This document shows positions 9,111 through 16,999 of a stretch of 64,000 nucleotides of DNA, one piece after another; position 1 is the first letter of the stretch, and each line of letters opens with the position of its first letter. The position numbers and the translations under genes are program-made. The notes under the pieces are model-generated. The model was not told the origin of the DNA. It did no database searches and was given only the letters and a program-made list of their open reading frames with translations. Source of the stretch: an uncultured Bacteroidales bacterium (GTDB lineage: Bacteria; Bacteroidota; Bacteroidia; Bacteroidales; UBA932); the NCBI GenBank assembly GCA_934675095.1, contig CAKUPC010000003.1, positions 1 to 64,000 on the forward strand, read 5' to 3'.

Positions 9111-9980
9111 ATGGCAGAACATACTATCGACATAGAGGAAATATTACGAAAGAAATTCGGCGGCAAGGCTCCGCGCCTGCTTGTAAAGCTGATAAAGCGG
9201 CTTGTACATCAGGACTTCATCAACGAATACCTCAAGCAGGGCTACGAGGGAGTGGAATTCTGCGAAAATGCGGTGAAGTACCTGAATGTAAAAATTGAGG
9301 TGGAGGGACTTGAAAACCTTCCCGACTCCCCGGACGCGAGGATGACCTTCGTTTCCAACCACCCGCTCGGAGGGGTCGATGGCATCGCGCTCGCAGGAAT
9401 CATCGGGAGGAAATACGGCGGACGCATCAAGTTGATGGTGAACGACTTTCTCATGCACCTCGGAGGACTCGCCCCGCTCTGTGTTCCGGTCAACGCAAAG
9501 ATAAAGAGGAAAGACGCGGGGATAGGCACGCAGAACCGTGACCTTCCGAGGCTGACGAACGAGATTTTCGAGTCGGACAACCAGGTTCTCATGTTTCCGG
9601 CGGGGCTGTGCTCCAGAAAGATTGACGGGAAGATTCAGGATCTCGTATGGTCGAAAGTCTTTGTCGCAAAGAGCGTTGAATATCATCGCGACATAGTCCC
9701 CGTACATTTCATCGGCGAAAACTCCGGACGGTTTTACAGGGTGGCGAACCTCTCGTCACTCTTCCGCCTCAAGTTCAACATCGCCATGGCGTTTCTCCCC
9801 GACGAGCTCTATCGTGCGCAGGGCAAGACTTTCCGCGTGGTCTTCGGAAAGCCGATTCCATGGCAGTCTTTCGACAGGAGTCGCAGCCCCAAGGAATGGG
9901 CGCAGGAAGTACGGGCGGCCGTGTATGACCTCAAGCCGGGAAAGGATTCTGGCAGAGAAATGATTTTTCATGAGAAATAA
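9111..9980 (+). CDS. glsA: GlsA-like O-acyltransferase (PlsC superfamily), glycine-lipid synthesis
   Basis: A 289-residue protein with the lysophospholipid acyltransferase motif VSNHPLGGVDGI (NHxxxxD form) at about residues 82-93 and FPAGLCSRK as the second block. I chose the ATG at 9111. The frame also opens at a TTG at 9030, but that stretch overlaps the proposed promoter. In Bacteroides thetaiotaomicron, glsB and glsA make N-acyl, O-acyl glycine lipids: GlsB N-acylates glycine and GlsA adds the second acyl group. The gene next door is a GlsB homologue, which supports this over a generic PlsC. Gene order here is A then B. Membrane-associated, cytoplasmic face. Confidence 0.82.
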   Translation: MAEHTIDIEEILRKKFGGKAPRLLVKLIKRLVHQDFINEYLKQGYEGVEFCENAVKYLNVKIEVEGLENLPDSPDARMTFVSNHPLGGVDGIALAGIIGRKYGGRIKLMVNDFLMHLGGLAPLCVPVNAKIKRKDAGIGTQNRDLPRLTNEIFESDNQVLMFPAGLCSRKIDGKIQDLVWSKVFVAKSVEYHRDIVPVHFIGENSGRFYRVANLSSLFRLKFNIAMAFLPDELYRAQGKTFRVVFGKPIPWQSFDRSRSPKEWAQEVRAAVYDLKPGKDSGREMIFHEK

Positions 9981-9986
9981 GCATAT

Positions 9987-11060
9987 ATGGAAGATATGAA
10001 GGACATAATAGCGCCGGTTGATGTCAATCTGCTGAAATCGGAGCTGACGCCAAAGAAGAAGCTGCGCAACACGAACAAGGCCGGGAACGAGCTGTACGTC
10101 GTCACCGACAAGGACTCGCCTAATGTCATGAAGGAAATCGGCCGTCTCCGCGAGGAAACCTTCAGAGCCGCGGGAGGCGGAACTGGGCTTGAGATGGACA
10201 TCGACAGCTTCGACACGATGGATCCGCCGTGTATGCAGCTGATTGTATGGGATCCGGACAACGAGGCAATCATAGGAGGCTACCGCTTCATATTCGGGAC
10301 GGACGTGAGGCTCGACGAAAACGGGCAGCCGATACTCGCGACCTCCCACCTCTTCAATTTCTCGGAAAAGTTCATCAGGGAATATCTTCCGTTCACCATA
10401 GAGCTCGGACGCTCCTTCATTTCTCAGAACTACCAGAGGATTCAGGCCGGAACCAAGGCCCTGTTTGCCCTCGACAACCTCTGGGACGGACTCGGAGCGC
10501 TTATGATGCTGCGCCCGGGGATGAAATGGTATTTCGGAAAGATGACTATGTACCCGTCGTTCAACCGCTACGGGCGCGACCTCATACTCCATTTCCTTCA
10601 CAAGCATTTCCCGGACTACGAGAGTCTTGTGACGACAAAGAATCCCGTAGTAATCGAGACTCCGGCGGAAAAGATGGACGCCGTGCTGACGAAAGACGAC
10701 TTCAAGACCGACTACCGAATACTGAACCGTGAGATACGCGCCCTCGGTGAGAACATTCCGCCGCTGGTGAACACATATATGGGAATATCTCCGTCGCTCA
10801 AGGTTTTCGGAACCGCCGTCAACGACGAGTTCGGGGATGTCGAGGAGACGGGCATCCTCGTGGATTTCAATGACATATATGACGACAAGCGCGCAAGGCA
10901 CATCGACTCGTTCATCAAGGAACAGATTGCGCGGATAAAACTCCGCTGGCCGCATACATTCGAGCAGTTCGAGGGCGAGATTGCGCAGAAAATCAGCAAC
11001 CGGCGCAATGAGCGGTTTCTTAAAATTTTCAATTGGCGCTCAAAAGGCGAGCGGGACTGA
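9987..11060 (+). CDS. glsB: GlsB-like N-acyltransferase (GNAT / hemolysin-OlsB family), glycine-lipid synthesis
   Basis: A 357-residue protein starting 6 bases after glsA. It has the Acetyltransf_5/OlsB-like layout: REETFRAAGGGTGLEMDIDSFD near residues 54-75, IIGGYRFIFG as a core strand, and ELGRSFI plus a NLWDGLGALM helix. The family transfers a fatty acyl chain to the amino group of glycine or ornithine. With glsA it should give the cell glycine lipids, which in Bacteroides help survive bile and air stress (from memory of the literature). A MITE-like repeat begins immediately after its stop codon. Confidence 0.82.
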   Translation: MEDMKDIIAPVDVNLLKSELTPKKKLRNTNKAGNELYVVTDKDSPNVMKEIGRLREETFRAAGGGTGLEMDIDSFDTMDPPCMQLIVWDPDNEAIIGGYRFIFGTDVRLDENGQPILATSHLFNFSEKFIREYLPFTIELGRSFISQNYQRIQAGTKALFALDNLWDGLGALMMLRPGMKWYFGKMTMYPSFNRYGRDLILHFLHKHFPDYESLVTTKNPVVIETPAEKMDAVLTKDDFKTDYRILNREIRALGENIPPLVNTYMGISPSLKVFGTAVNDEFGDVEETGILVDFNDIYDDKRARHIDSFIKEQIARIKLRWPHTFEQFEGEIAQKISNRRNERFLKIFNWRSKGERD

Positions 11061-11164
11061 ATAAAAAGCGGATTGCCGCGTTGCATGTGAATTTCAAATC
11101 CTCACAACCACAAGGTTGCTCCGGTATTGGAATCCCCAGTGCGCCTTGCACTCCATCTTTTTAT
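11061..11164 (+). repeat. Dispersed intergenic repeat, copy 1 (104 bp, imperfect inverted ends)
   Basis: It begins directly after the glsB stop codon. The left end ATAAAAAGCGGATTGC is nearly the reverse complement of the right end GCACTCCATCTTTTTAT. A second copy at 23695-23879 has the same ends and a related left interior (TTTCAAATCCTCAC) but a longer middle. Transcribed, it could fold into a long hairpin ending in a U-run, so it may act as a terminator between glsB and the convergent gene at 11202-12044. The small open frames that cross both copies look repeat-derived, not genuine genes. Confidence 0.7.
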
Positions 11165-11201
11165 TCAATCCCTTTATTTCAGTTTTTCTGCAAAGTTACT
11201 C

Positions 11202-12044
11202 CTACTCAGATTTCTTTACGCGAGCTATCAGGGCGGTGGTCATGTCTGAGCTACGTTCTGCTGAAGACTGAGTGAGCCACTGAAGAGCGAGCTCGCGGTT
11301 GCCCATCATGAAGCAGCCGAGTCCGATGTTGTATTCGAGGCAGGCACGGAAATAGGAATCCTTCGTGGTGTCGAGGATTGACATCCAGTCCTTTACCGCG
11401 GCATCCCACTTGAAGTCGAGAGCCTTCATAAGCGCACTGTTCCATGCGCTGTCCTCGCTGTACCATATTCCGAACTCCTCCTCTCTCCATGTCGGCACAA
11501 ACGACGAGGAAATCCTGTTGCCGATGTTCTTTCCTGAAACGGAGGCGTCAGTTCCGGCGTCGGCGGCTATCGTGAATGACTTGACGGCGGCCTTCTCCCC
11601 GCCGAGGGAATCGTAGCACCACAGGGGAAGCCTGATGCCGCCCTGACGATAGCCGTCCGCGAACTCAGAAGGATGCCCGAACAGGAAAACCACGTCGGCG
11701 TCTGTCTTGAGAACCAGATTCACCAGAGAGTCAGGAGTCGCCATCTTCGCGAAGTCATCCGTGTATTGGACGGTGAAGAGCTGAGTCGAATCGCTCTCCG
11801 GATAGGCCGCGTCCAGATTGTCGGCAAGCGCGCCGGCGACTGAGCCGGTAAGCTGCATCTCCTCCTGAGTGAGTCCGTAGGGATAGACCAGAGCGACAGT
11901 CTTGCCTGTCAGGTTGAGACCGGACGATGAAGGATACCTCATCTCCATTGTCATGTTATATACCTGCGGAGAGCAGGAAACCAGCACCGACACCGCCGCC
12001 GCAACGGCAGCGAACGTCCTCAAGCATACCTTAAAAGTCTTCAT
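11202..12044 (-). CDS. Outer-membrane-type lipoprotein of unknown function
   Basis: About 280 residues from the ATG at 12044. The N-terminus is a lipoprotein signal with lipobox VLVSC around residues 19-23. The body has an N-terminal alpha/beta region (GKTVALVYPYGL, ADVVFLFGHPSE) and a C-terminal helical part that reads like TPR units (FRACLEYNIGLGCFMMGNRELALQWL). It resembles Bacteroidales DUF6340-type proteins, but I am not certain of the family and give no function. The frame extends upstream to 12131, but that stretch is a dispersed repeat, so I chose the start that gives a clean signal peptide. Confidence 0.7.
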   Translation of the reverse strand: MKTFKVCLRTFAAVAAAVSVLVSCSPQVYNMTMEMRYPSSSGLNLTGKTVALVYPYGLTQEEMQLTGSVAGALADNLDAAYPESDSTQLFTVQYTDDFAKMATPDSLVNLVLKTDADVVFLFGHPSEFADGYRQGGIRLPLWCYDSLGGEKAAVKSFTIAADAGTDASVSGKNIGNRISSSFVPTWREEEFGIWYSEDSAWNSALMKALDFKWDAAVKDWMSILDTTKDSYFRACLEYNIGLGCFMMGNRELALQWLTQSSAERSSDMTTALIARVKKSE

Positions 12045-12069
12045 AACAGTCCGATTTTCAATCGCCACT

Positions 12070-12131
12070 TTTCTACACTCGGCATAGCTCAAGCAAGCTT
12101 GGCTCTGCTCTCGCTTATCGAAAAGGTTCAT
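12070..12131 (-). repeat. Dispersed repeat upstream of the lipoprotein gene
   Basis: On the minus strand this stretch reads through AAGCGAGAGCAGAGCCAAGC and TTGCTTGAGC, with the inverted repeat CAAGC-TT-GCTTG at its core. Read in frame it gives REQSQACLSYAEC, a peptide I remember from many over-long Bacteroidales start predictions. It is therefore likely a repeat, not coding. Only one copy is in this window. Confidence 0.4.
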
Positions 12132-12133
12132 AT

Positions 12134-12163
12134 AAAAAATTCCGGAGCGTCCGGCCCCGGAAT
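12134..12163 (-). terminator. Intrinsic terminator of rimO
   Basis: On the minus strand, ATTCCGG pairs with CCGGAAT around an 11-base loop and is followed by a run of T. It lies just after the rimO stop codon. Confidence 0.75.
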
Positions 12164-12172
12164 CTGTCTATT

Positions 12173-13525
12173 CTATTCCAATGTCCGGACAAAATCCGCA
12201 GTAAGGTCATAGTCGTCCGCGGCGGTGATCCGCACCTCGATGAAATGCCCGACAAGCGCCTGCGGATCTATGTCCCCGAACGAATCCGGACTATACTTTA
12301 CAAGAATCTCGCCATCCACCTCCGGTGACTCGAACTCGCTGCGGCACACGAGCATATCCTGCTCCGTGAACCAGGAATCCACGAGCACGCGCACAACAGA
12401 ACCGACGCGGGAAAGGTTATACTCAAGTGAAATCACTCTCTGGAGTTCCATCAGCTCGTCAAGGCGCTTCTGCTTCGTCGAGCTGCGCACGCTGTCCTTG
12501 AAATGCTCCGCCCCGTAGGTTCCCTCCTCCTCGGAATAGGTGAACGCCCCGAGCCGCTCGAACCTCGCGTCGGCGACAAAGTCGAGCAGTTCGCGGAACT
12601 CCCGCGTGCCCTCTCCCGGATGCCCGACAATCATCGTCGTCCTCAGCACGACTCCCGGAACCTTCGAGCGCATCTTGGAGATGAGCTCCCGCGTCCAGCG
12701 GCCGCTGACGTGACGGTGCATATTGTCAAGCACCTTGTCCGAGATGTGCTGCAGCGGTATGTCCATATAGCGGCACACCTTAGGGTTGTTCGCCATGATG
12801 TCGAGCACGTCCTCCGGAAAGTCCGCCGGATAGGAATAGTGGATGCGAAGCCACTCAATGCCCTTCACTTCCGAGAGCCTTTCGAGCAGTTCCCCGAGAG
12901 CCCGGCGGTGATAGAGGTCAAGCCCGTAGTAAGTCGTGTCCTGCGCGATAATCACGAGTTCGCGTACTCCTGTCCGGGCAAGATTCTCAGCCTCCTCCAC
13001 CAGCATTTCCATCGGTACGGAACGGTGCGCCCCACGGATGTGCGGGATGGCACAGTAGGAGCAGCGGCGGTCGCAGCCCTCGCTGATTTTAAGGTAGGCA
13101 TAGCTTCCGTTCCCCTCCGTGACAAGCCGCCTATGTCCGAGACGCGGGTCGGGCACAACTCCGAGAGCCTTCACGACCTCGTCGGTGTCCCTCGCCCCGA
13201 GCCACAGGTCAACCTCCGGAATAAGCCCCGGAAGTTCGGAGGCATATCGCTGGGAAAGGCAGCCGAAGACCGCTATCTTCCCCACCTTCCCGGCCTTCTT
13301 TCTCTGAGCGACCTCAAGTATGGTATTTATGGACTCTTCCTTGGCATCGCCGATGAAGCCGCAGGTGTTCACAAGAACGACATCGACATAGCCGTCGCCG
13401 CAGCCGTTCTCCCCGCATATCTCATACGCGGTCTCCAGCTGGGCAAGCACATGCTCCGTATCAACCGTATTCTTGGAACAGCCGCGAACTATCGACTGAA
13501 GCCTTCGTTTTCCGCCGTTCTGCAT
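12173..13525 (-). CDS. rimO: Ribosomal protein uS12 methylthiotransferase RimO
   Basis: A 450-residue protein with the methylthiotransferase layout. The N-terminal domain has three cysteines (Cys16 in GCSKNTVDTEH, Cys55 in NTCGF, Cys89 in FGC) for the auxiliary cluster. The radical-SAM motif CDRRCSYC is at residues 151-158, and a C-terminal TRAM domain covers roughly the last 65 residues. RimO adds a methylthio group to Asp89 of ribosomal protein S12. It is probably the last gene of a minus-strand run with the DUF5606, YbbR, yajC and nusB genes. The gap to the DUF5606 gene is 9 bases. Confidence 0.95.
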   Translation of the reverse strand: MQNGGKRRLQSIVRGCSKNTVDTEHVLAQLETAYEICGENGCGDGYVDVVLVNTCGFIGDAKEESINTILEVAQRKKAGKVGKIAVFGCLSQRYASELPGLIPEVDLWLGARDTDEVVKALGVVPDPRLGHRRLVTEGNGSYAYLKISEGCDRRCSYCAIPHIRGAHRSVPMEMLVEEAENLARTGVRELVIIAQDTTYYGLDLYHRRALGELLERLSEVKGIEWLRIHYSYPADFPEDVLDIMANNPKVCRYMDIPLQHISDKVLDNMHRHVSGRWTRELISKMRSKVPGVVLRTTMIVGHPGEGTREFRELLDFVADARFERLGAFTYSEEEGTYGAEHFKDSVRSSTKQKRLDELMELQRVISLEYNLSRVGSVVRVLVDSWFTEQDMLVCRSEFESPEVDGEILVKYSPDSFGDIDPQALVGHFIEVRITAADDYDLTADFVRTLE

Positions 13526-13534
13526 ATCCGCTGA

Positions 13535-13969
13535 CTATTTCTCTTCTGCCCCGTCTTCCGCATTCTCAGCCTCTGGAGTCTCGAAGTCGAGGGAAGCGTA
13601 CTTGAGAAGGCAGTTGTACCAGTCAAGGACCTTTTTCATGTGAGAGACATAGAAGCGGTCTCCGTCATAGTCCGGAACGGCCTTGGCGAAAAGCGCCTTG
13701 ATTTCATCCACAGGAGCCTTTGAGGACGGAGCCTCTCCCCCGCCGAGAACATCCTTCAGCTTGAGAAACACCTCGCTGAGCTTCATCTCGCCCTCAGAGG
13801 TGTAAATCGAGATGTCGGCAAGGGTGGTCATCCTGCTCGTGAGCGGGAAATTGCTGCGCTTCTTGTCGGAAAGGGACTCGGCAATGGCACCGTTGCGGGC
13901 CTGCGCGATGTAGAGGTAAAGTCCCGGATAGCCGGAAATTGAAAGTATCTTTGAAAGATCTGTTTTCAT
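13535..13969 (-). CDS. DUF5606-family protein
   Basis: 144 residues. The N-terminal half matches the Bacteroidota DUF5606 pattern: ILSISGYPGLYLYIAQARNG, ESLSDKKR, then a LADISIYT strand. A helical C-terminal half follows, with VSHMKKVLDWYNCLLKY. Function is unknown. In other Bacteroidales it travels with yajC, ybbR and coaE genes as here, although coaE is absent from this cluster. The C-terminal tail is acidic and probably disordered. Confidence 0.8.
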   Translation of the reverse strand: MKTDLSKILSISGYPGLYLYIAQARNGAIAESLSDKKRSNFPLTSRMTTLADISIYTSEGEMKLSEVFLKLKDVLGGGEAPSSKAPVDEIKALFAKAVPDYDGDRFYVSHMKKVLDWYNCLLKYASLDFETPEAENAEDGAEEK

Positions 13970-14030
13970 AATCGTTTGTTTTATATGAGTTTATATTCTT
14001 TTATTACATGATTTTATGCGGCGGTACGCC

Positions 14031-14996
14031 CTATTTGGCGACGCAATCGACGACCTCAACCTCAGGGCGGACTCCGAGCACGCCGTCCGGCAGAGCCGCC
14101 GTACGAATGATGCACTTACCGCTTCTTGAGACTTCAAAGTCATGATAATCAACATAAAGCACATCCACCGAAGCAGGCTCAACGGCCAGAGGAAACCGGC
14201 ATTCCACGACTGCGTCCACACTGGAAGGATAGACCGCAATTTCCTTCCCCACAGGAAGATTCCGCACATGAACCGGCAGGCTGACCGTCTCCGTGACATA
14301 GCGCCTGACGCTCACCGAATAATCGACGCTCGTCTGCGACATCCTCACGCCCTTTATGGGCTCTATCCCGACCGAGCCGTGGACATCGGAGGAAAGTTCC
14401 CCGAGAGTCACATTCTTTGTGAACACCTTGGATATGTTGTCAATCTGCGAGGGGTCGCCATAGACATAGACGGAATCGGGACGGACTTCCATGCCCTTCA
14501 CGCTCATGTACTGCGGAGCATACAGGATGTCCGAGATTGGAGCCACAGGAACCTTGCGGCTGTTCTCCACCGGGAAAACGAACAGAAGAGTGTCCGTGAG
14601 GTAGTACTCCACCGAAGAACCGCCGAAGACCATCTTTCCGAACTCAGGCATGGACTCGGGAATGAACGCGAACACGTCCCCGTCCCTGTGACGGAGCGAA
14701 GCGGCGTCAAACTGAATCATCACCGGAGCGCCCCCTCCGAAAATCTTGTTGCGGATGATGCTGTAGCCGGTCGCACGGCATCGCGCCACGACCCTACAGA
14801 CATTGGATGTCCTGTCGCGCCTGCCCGTGATGTTGGATTCCGCGGTCACGGAAGCCGTCAGAATCTCGCTGTAGCGCAGCGAGACATTGTGTATGAACCA
14901 GATGCTGAAAGCCAACAGAAAGGCGAGCAGGAAAACTGTCAGATCCTTTCTGTTGACTTTCAGAAACTCAAGCATTCTATTTAGAAACTGCCTCAA
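14031..14996 (-). CDS. YbbR-like domain protein
   Basis: A 321-residue protein with one N-terminal membrane helix (LTVFLLAFLLAFSIWFIHNV) and an extracytoplasmic part built of YbbR-type beta repeats, for example SVKGMEVRPDSVYVYGDP and VPVHVRNLPVGKEIAVYPSS. In Firmicutes the related CdaR regulates the diadenylate cyclase CdaA. A role in cyclic-di-AMP control here is only inference. A second start 21 bases downstream (MLEFLK) is equally possible. Confidence 0.82.
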   Translation of the reverse strand: MRQFLNRMLEFLKVNRKDLTVFLLAFLLAFSIWFIHNVSLRYSEILTASVTAESNITGRRDRTSNVCRVVARCRATGYSIIRNKIFGGGAPVMIQFDAASLRHRDGDVFAFIPESMPEFGKMVFGGSSVEYYLTDTLLFVFPVENSRKVPVAPISDILYAPQYMSVKGMEVRPDSVYVYGDPSQIDNISKVFTKNVTLGELSSDVHGSVGIEPIKGVRMSQTSVDYSVSVRRYVTETVSLPVHVRNLPVGKEIAVYPSSVDAVVECRFPLAVEPASVDVLYVDYHDFEVSRSGKCIIRTAALPDGVLGVRPEVEVVDCVAK

Positions 14997-15054
14997 TTCG
15001 GAAACCGGTTCAAAGTTCTATGAATCACGGGGCGCGGAAACTTCCGCAGCCGCG

Positions 15055-15384
15055 CTATTTTGTGGCAGCGGCCTCAGAGTAGTCCTTCACGAGGGAGTTC
15101 TTGTCCACGCGGAGCTTCACGTCCTTGTCCACCTCGATGAGCACTGACTTCTCCTTGATTTCCACCACGGTTCCGAAGATACCGCCCACGGTGACCACCT
15201 TGTCGCCCTTCTGGAGACCGTCACGGAACTTCTGAAGCTCCTTCTGCTGCTTGCGCTGCGGACGAATCATGAAGAACCACATCACGACGAAGATGAGAAG
15301 AAGCATCACCCACATGGTCCAGCCACCGGTTGCCCCGCCCTGAGCGCCGGCAGCCTGCAATAATGTCATAAAATTCATAATCAT
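15055..15384 (-). CDS. yajC: Preprotein translocase accessory subunit YajC
   Basis: 109 residues with one membrane helix (WVMLLLIFVVMWFFMIRP) followed by the family signature RPQRKQQKELQKFRDGLQKG, then GDKVVTVGGIFGTVVEI. YajC joins SecDF at the inner membrane and helps protein export. It sits 15 bases after nusB. Confidence 0.94.
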   Translation of the reverse strand: MIMNFMTLLQAAGAQGGATGGWTMWVMLLLIFVVMWFFMIRPQRKQQKELQKFRDGLQKGDKVVTVGGIFGTVVEIKEKSVLIEVDKDVKLRVDKNSLVKDYSEAAATK

Positions 15385-15399
15385 ATTTCTTTAAAATGT

Positions 15400-16359
15400 T
15401 TATTTCTTTGTAAACTGTTTTGTAATCTGGCCCTCTTCCGTCAGTTTCTTCACAATCCGGTCGAGGATTCCGTTCACGAAGACACGGCTCTTCGGAGTTC
15501 CGTAGAACTTCGAGATTTCGACATATTCGTTCATCGACACGCGCACAGGAATCGTCGGAAAATCAAGTATTTCGGCGAGTCCCATCACCACGAGGACAAC
15601 ATCCGAGAGGAAAAGCCTGTCGGCATCCCAACCCTTCGCGGAGTCATAGACCAGCTTCGAATACTTGTCATAGTTCACGAGCGTGAGCCTCAGAAGCCTC
15701 TTCACGAAGGCCTGGTCATCCTCCATTCCCGACGCCGCGCCCTTCATCTGGCTCATGTAGAGGTACGGAAGGGTCCAGCGGCCGCCCTTTGCGATGTCCT
15801 CGAAAGTCCGGCAGCAGAAAGTCAGCGAATACGCGAGATCGTCGTTCCAGAAGAGCGACATATCTTCGAGGATATGCTCAAGCTCCGGAACATCGACGAA
15901 TTCCTCCTCGAATATGCGGACGAACAGGCGGCAGTCCTCGTCGAGCGAAGGGTCGCCGGAGTTCATGTAGTCGTGGAAATATTTCTTTGAATATATGGAG
16001 TCGAGAACCTTCCTGAGGAAGATGTCATACTGGTCCCAAGAGAAATGCTTCTGCCTGAGCTGCTTGTTCAGGTCCTCGTCATCGGCAAGAATCTGCGCGA
16101 GACGGTTGTCACAGAACTTCATGTTCGGGTTGCGCTCCTCCTCGGTGGGGTTGAACTTGGAACGGAGCGACTCTATCCTCTCCCGTGCGGTCCGTGTCAG
16201 AGGCGCCACGATTCCGGACATGAATACGAACAGGTCCCTCGTCGCCTCACATGACTCCTTCAGCTCGGCCTCCGCGTCCGCTGTCGAGAAATTTCCGCAC
16301 AGCGCGGCGCTGTAGGCCACCTTAAAGGCCTTGATTCGTAAAATTCGACGGTTTAACAT
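15400..16359 (-). CDS. nusB: Transcription antitermination factor NusB
   Basis: 319 residues from the ATG at 16359 (MLNRRILRIKAFKVAYSAAL). This is the long Bacteroidota form: the true NusB helical domain is at the C-terminus (DRLFLSDVVLVVMGLAEILDFPTIPVRVSMNEYVEISKFY), preceded by ~180 residues of extra helices. NusB with S10 forms the antitermination complex on rRNA operons. The frame continues 11 codons upstream, but those overlap the leader behind a clear -7 box. Confidence 0.93.
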   Translation of the reverse strand: MLNRRILRIKAFKVAYSAALCGNFSTADAEAELKESCEATRDLFVFMSGIVAPLTRTARERIESLRSKFNPTEEERNPNMKFCDNRLAQILADDEDLNKQLRQKHFSWDQYDIFLRKVLDSIYSKKYFHDYMNSGDPSLDEDCRLFVRIFEEEFVDVPELEHILEDMSLFWNDDLAYSLTFCCRTFEDIAKGGRWTLPYLYMSQMKGAASGMEDDQAFVKRLLRLTLVNYDKYSKLVYDSAKGWDADRLFLSDVVLVVMGLAEILDFPTIPVRVSMNEYVEISKFYGTPKSRVFVNGILDRIVKKLTEEGQITKQFTKK

Positions 16360-16380
16360 AATTTTAAAACAATATTTCCT

Positions 16381-16389
16381 GCAAAGATA
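16381..16389 (-). promoter_or_regulatory. -7 box of the nusB operon promoter
   Basis: The minus strand reads TATCTTTGC, a full match to TAnnTTTG, about 22 bases upstream of the nusB ATG. I saw no good -33 element at the usual spacing. It is back to back with the promoter for the DUF3276 gene. Confidence 0.6.
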
Positions 16390-16411
16390 CACACGATTTG
16401 ATAAAAAAACC

Positions 16412-16419
16412 TATATTTG
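16412..16419 (+). promoter_or_regulatory. -7 box of the DUF3276 gene promoter
   Basis: TATATTTG is a full match to the Bacteroidota -7 box, 30 bases before the ATG at 16450. The -33 region is unclear. Confidence 0.6.
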
Positions 16420-16449
16420 CGAAGATTTACCAATAAAAAAACGCACAAG

Positions 16450-16779
16450 ATGTACAGTGAGGATTATGATGGAGCATACGCTCAGGAACGTAACGGTGAG
16501 GACGTGTACTCAAAGCCGGTAAGAGCCGGGAAGCGTACCTATTTCTTTGACGTGAAGGCGACCAAGGGCAATGACTACTACCTGACCATCACCGAGAGCA
16601 AGAGAAAAATCGAGCGTGACGGCAGCTTCACATACGACAAGCACAAGATTTTCCTCTACAAGGAAGATTTCGAGAAATTCGTTGAAGGCCTTGAGGAGGC
16701 TCTCGCATATATAAAGAAGAATGCGCCTCAGACCGGGGACGGAGACTACAGCTCGGAAGTCAGCTTCGAGGAACTTTAA
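16450..16779 (+). CDS. PUR-alpha-like nucleic-acid-binding protein (DUF3276)
   Basis: 109 residues. The DUF3276/PUR fold is seen in RAGKRTYFFDVKATKGNDYYLTITESKRK and a C-terminal helix KEDFEKFVEGLEEALAYI. The family binds single-stranded DNA or RNA in Bacteroidetes and spirochaetes, but its cellular role is not settled. I chose the ATG at 16450 because it follows a perfect -7 box. The tail is acidic. Confidence 0.88.
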   Translation: MYSEDYDGAYAQERNGEDVYSKPVRAGKRTYFFDVKATKGNDYYLTITESKRKIERDGSFTYDKHKIFLYKEDFEKFVEGLEEALAYIKKNAPQTGDGDYSSEVSFEEL

Positions 16780-16790
16780 GGCTCTCTGTC

Positions 16791-16958
16791 ATGGCGGACA
16801 ACTATCTTGAAAACCGCTACGAGGAGTATCTGGAACGGAAACGAAAGAAAGAGTCCTTGCGGAAGGCTGCCTTCCGCAAGCGGCTTGAGGAATACAGAAA
16901 GACACTCACGGCCACATCGTCCGGGCACGAGCCGCCCTTATCCATAGTCGAGGAGTGA
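16791..16958 (+). CDS. Small basic helical protein (55 residues)
   Basis: A short frame starting 12 bases after the DUF3276 gene: MADNYLENRYEEYLERKR, then RKAAFRKRLEEYRK and a Pro/Ser-rich tail. It is predicted almost entirely helical and strongly charged. Position and spacing suggest co-transcription with the DUF3276 gene. I do not recognise a family. Similar small downstream proteins are common in Bacteroidales genomes. Confidence 0.55.
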   Translation: MADNYLENRYEEYLERKRKKESLRKAAFRKRLEEYRKTLTATSSGHEPPLSIVEE

Positions 16959-16999
16959 GGGTGATTATCCGTCAGGCCGAACGCTTCAAAGCGGCTCCC

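Noticed and set aside
11033..11275. 80-codon plus-strand frame after glsB
   Set aside because: It crosses the dispersed repeat and the end of the opposite gene. The similar frame at 23715-23957 crosses the other repeat copy, so both are repeat-derived.
16977..16998. Terminator between the small 55-residue gene and dsbD
   Set aside because: CGCTT-CA-AAGCG is a weak stem with a two-base loop and no T-run on either strand.
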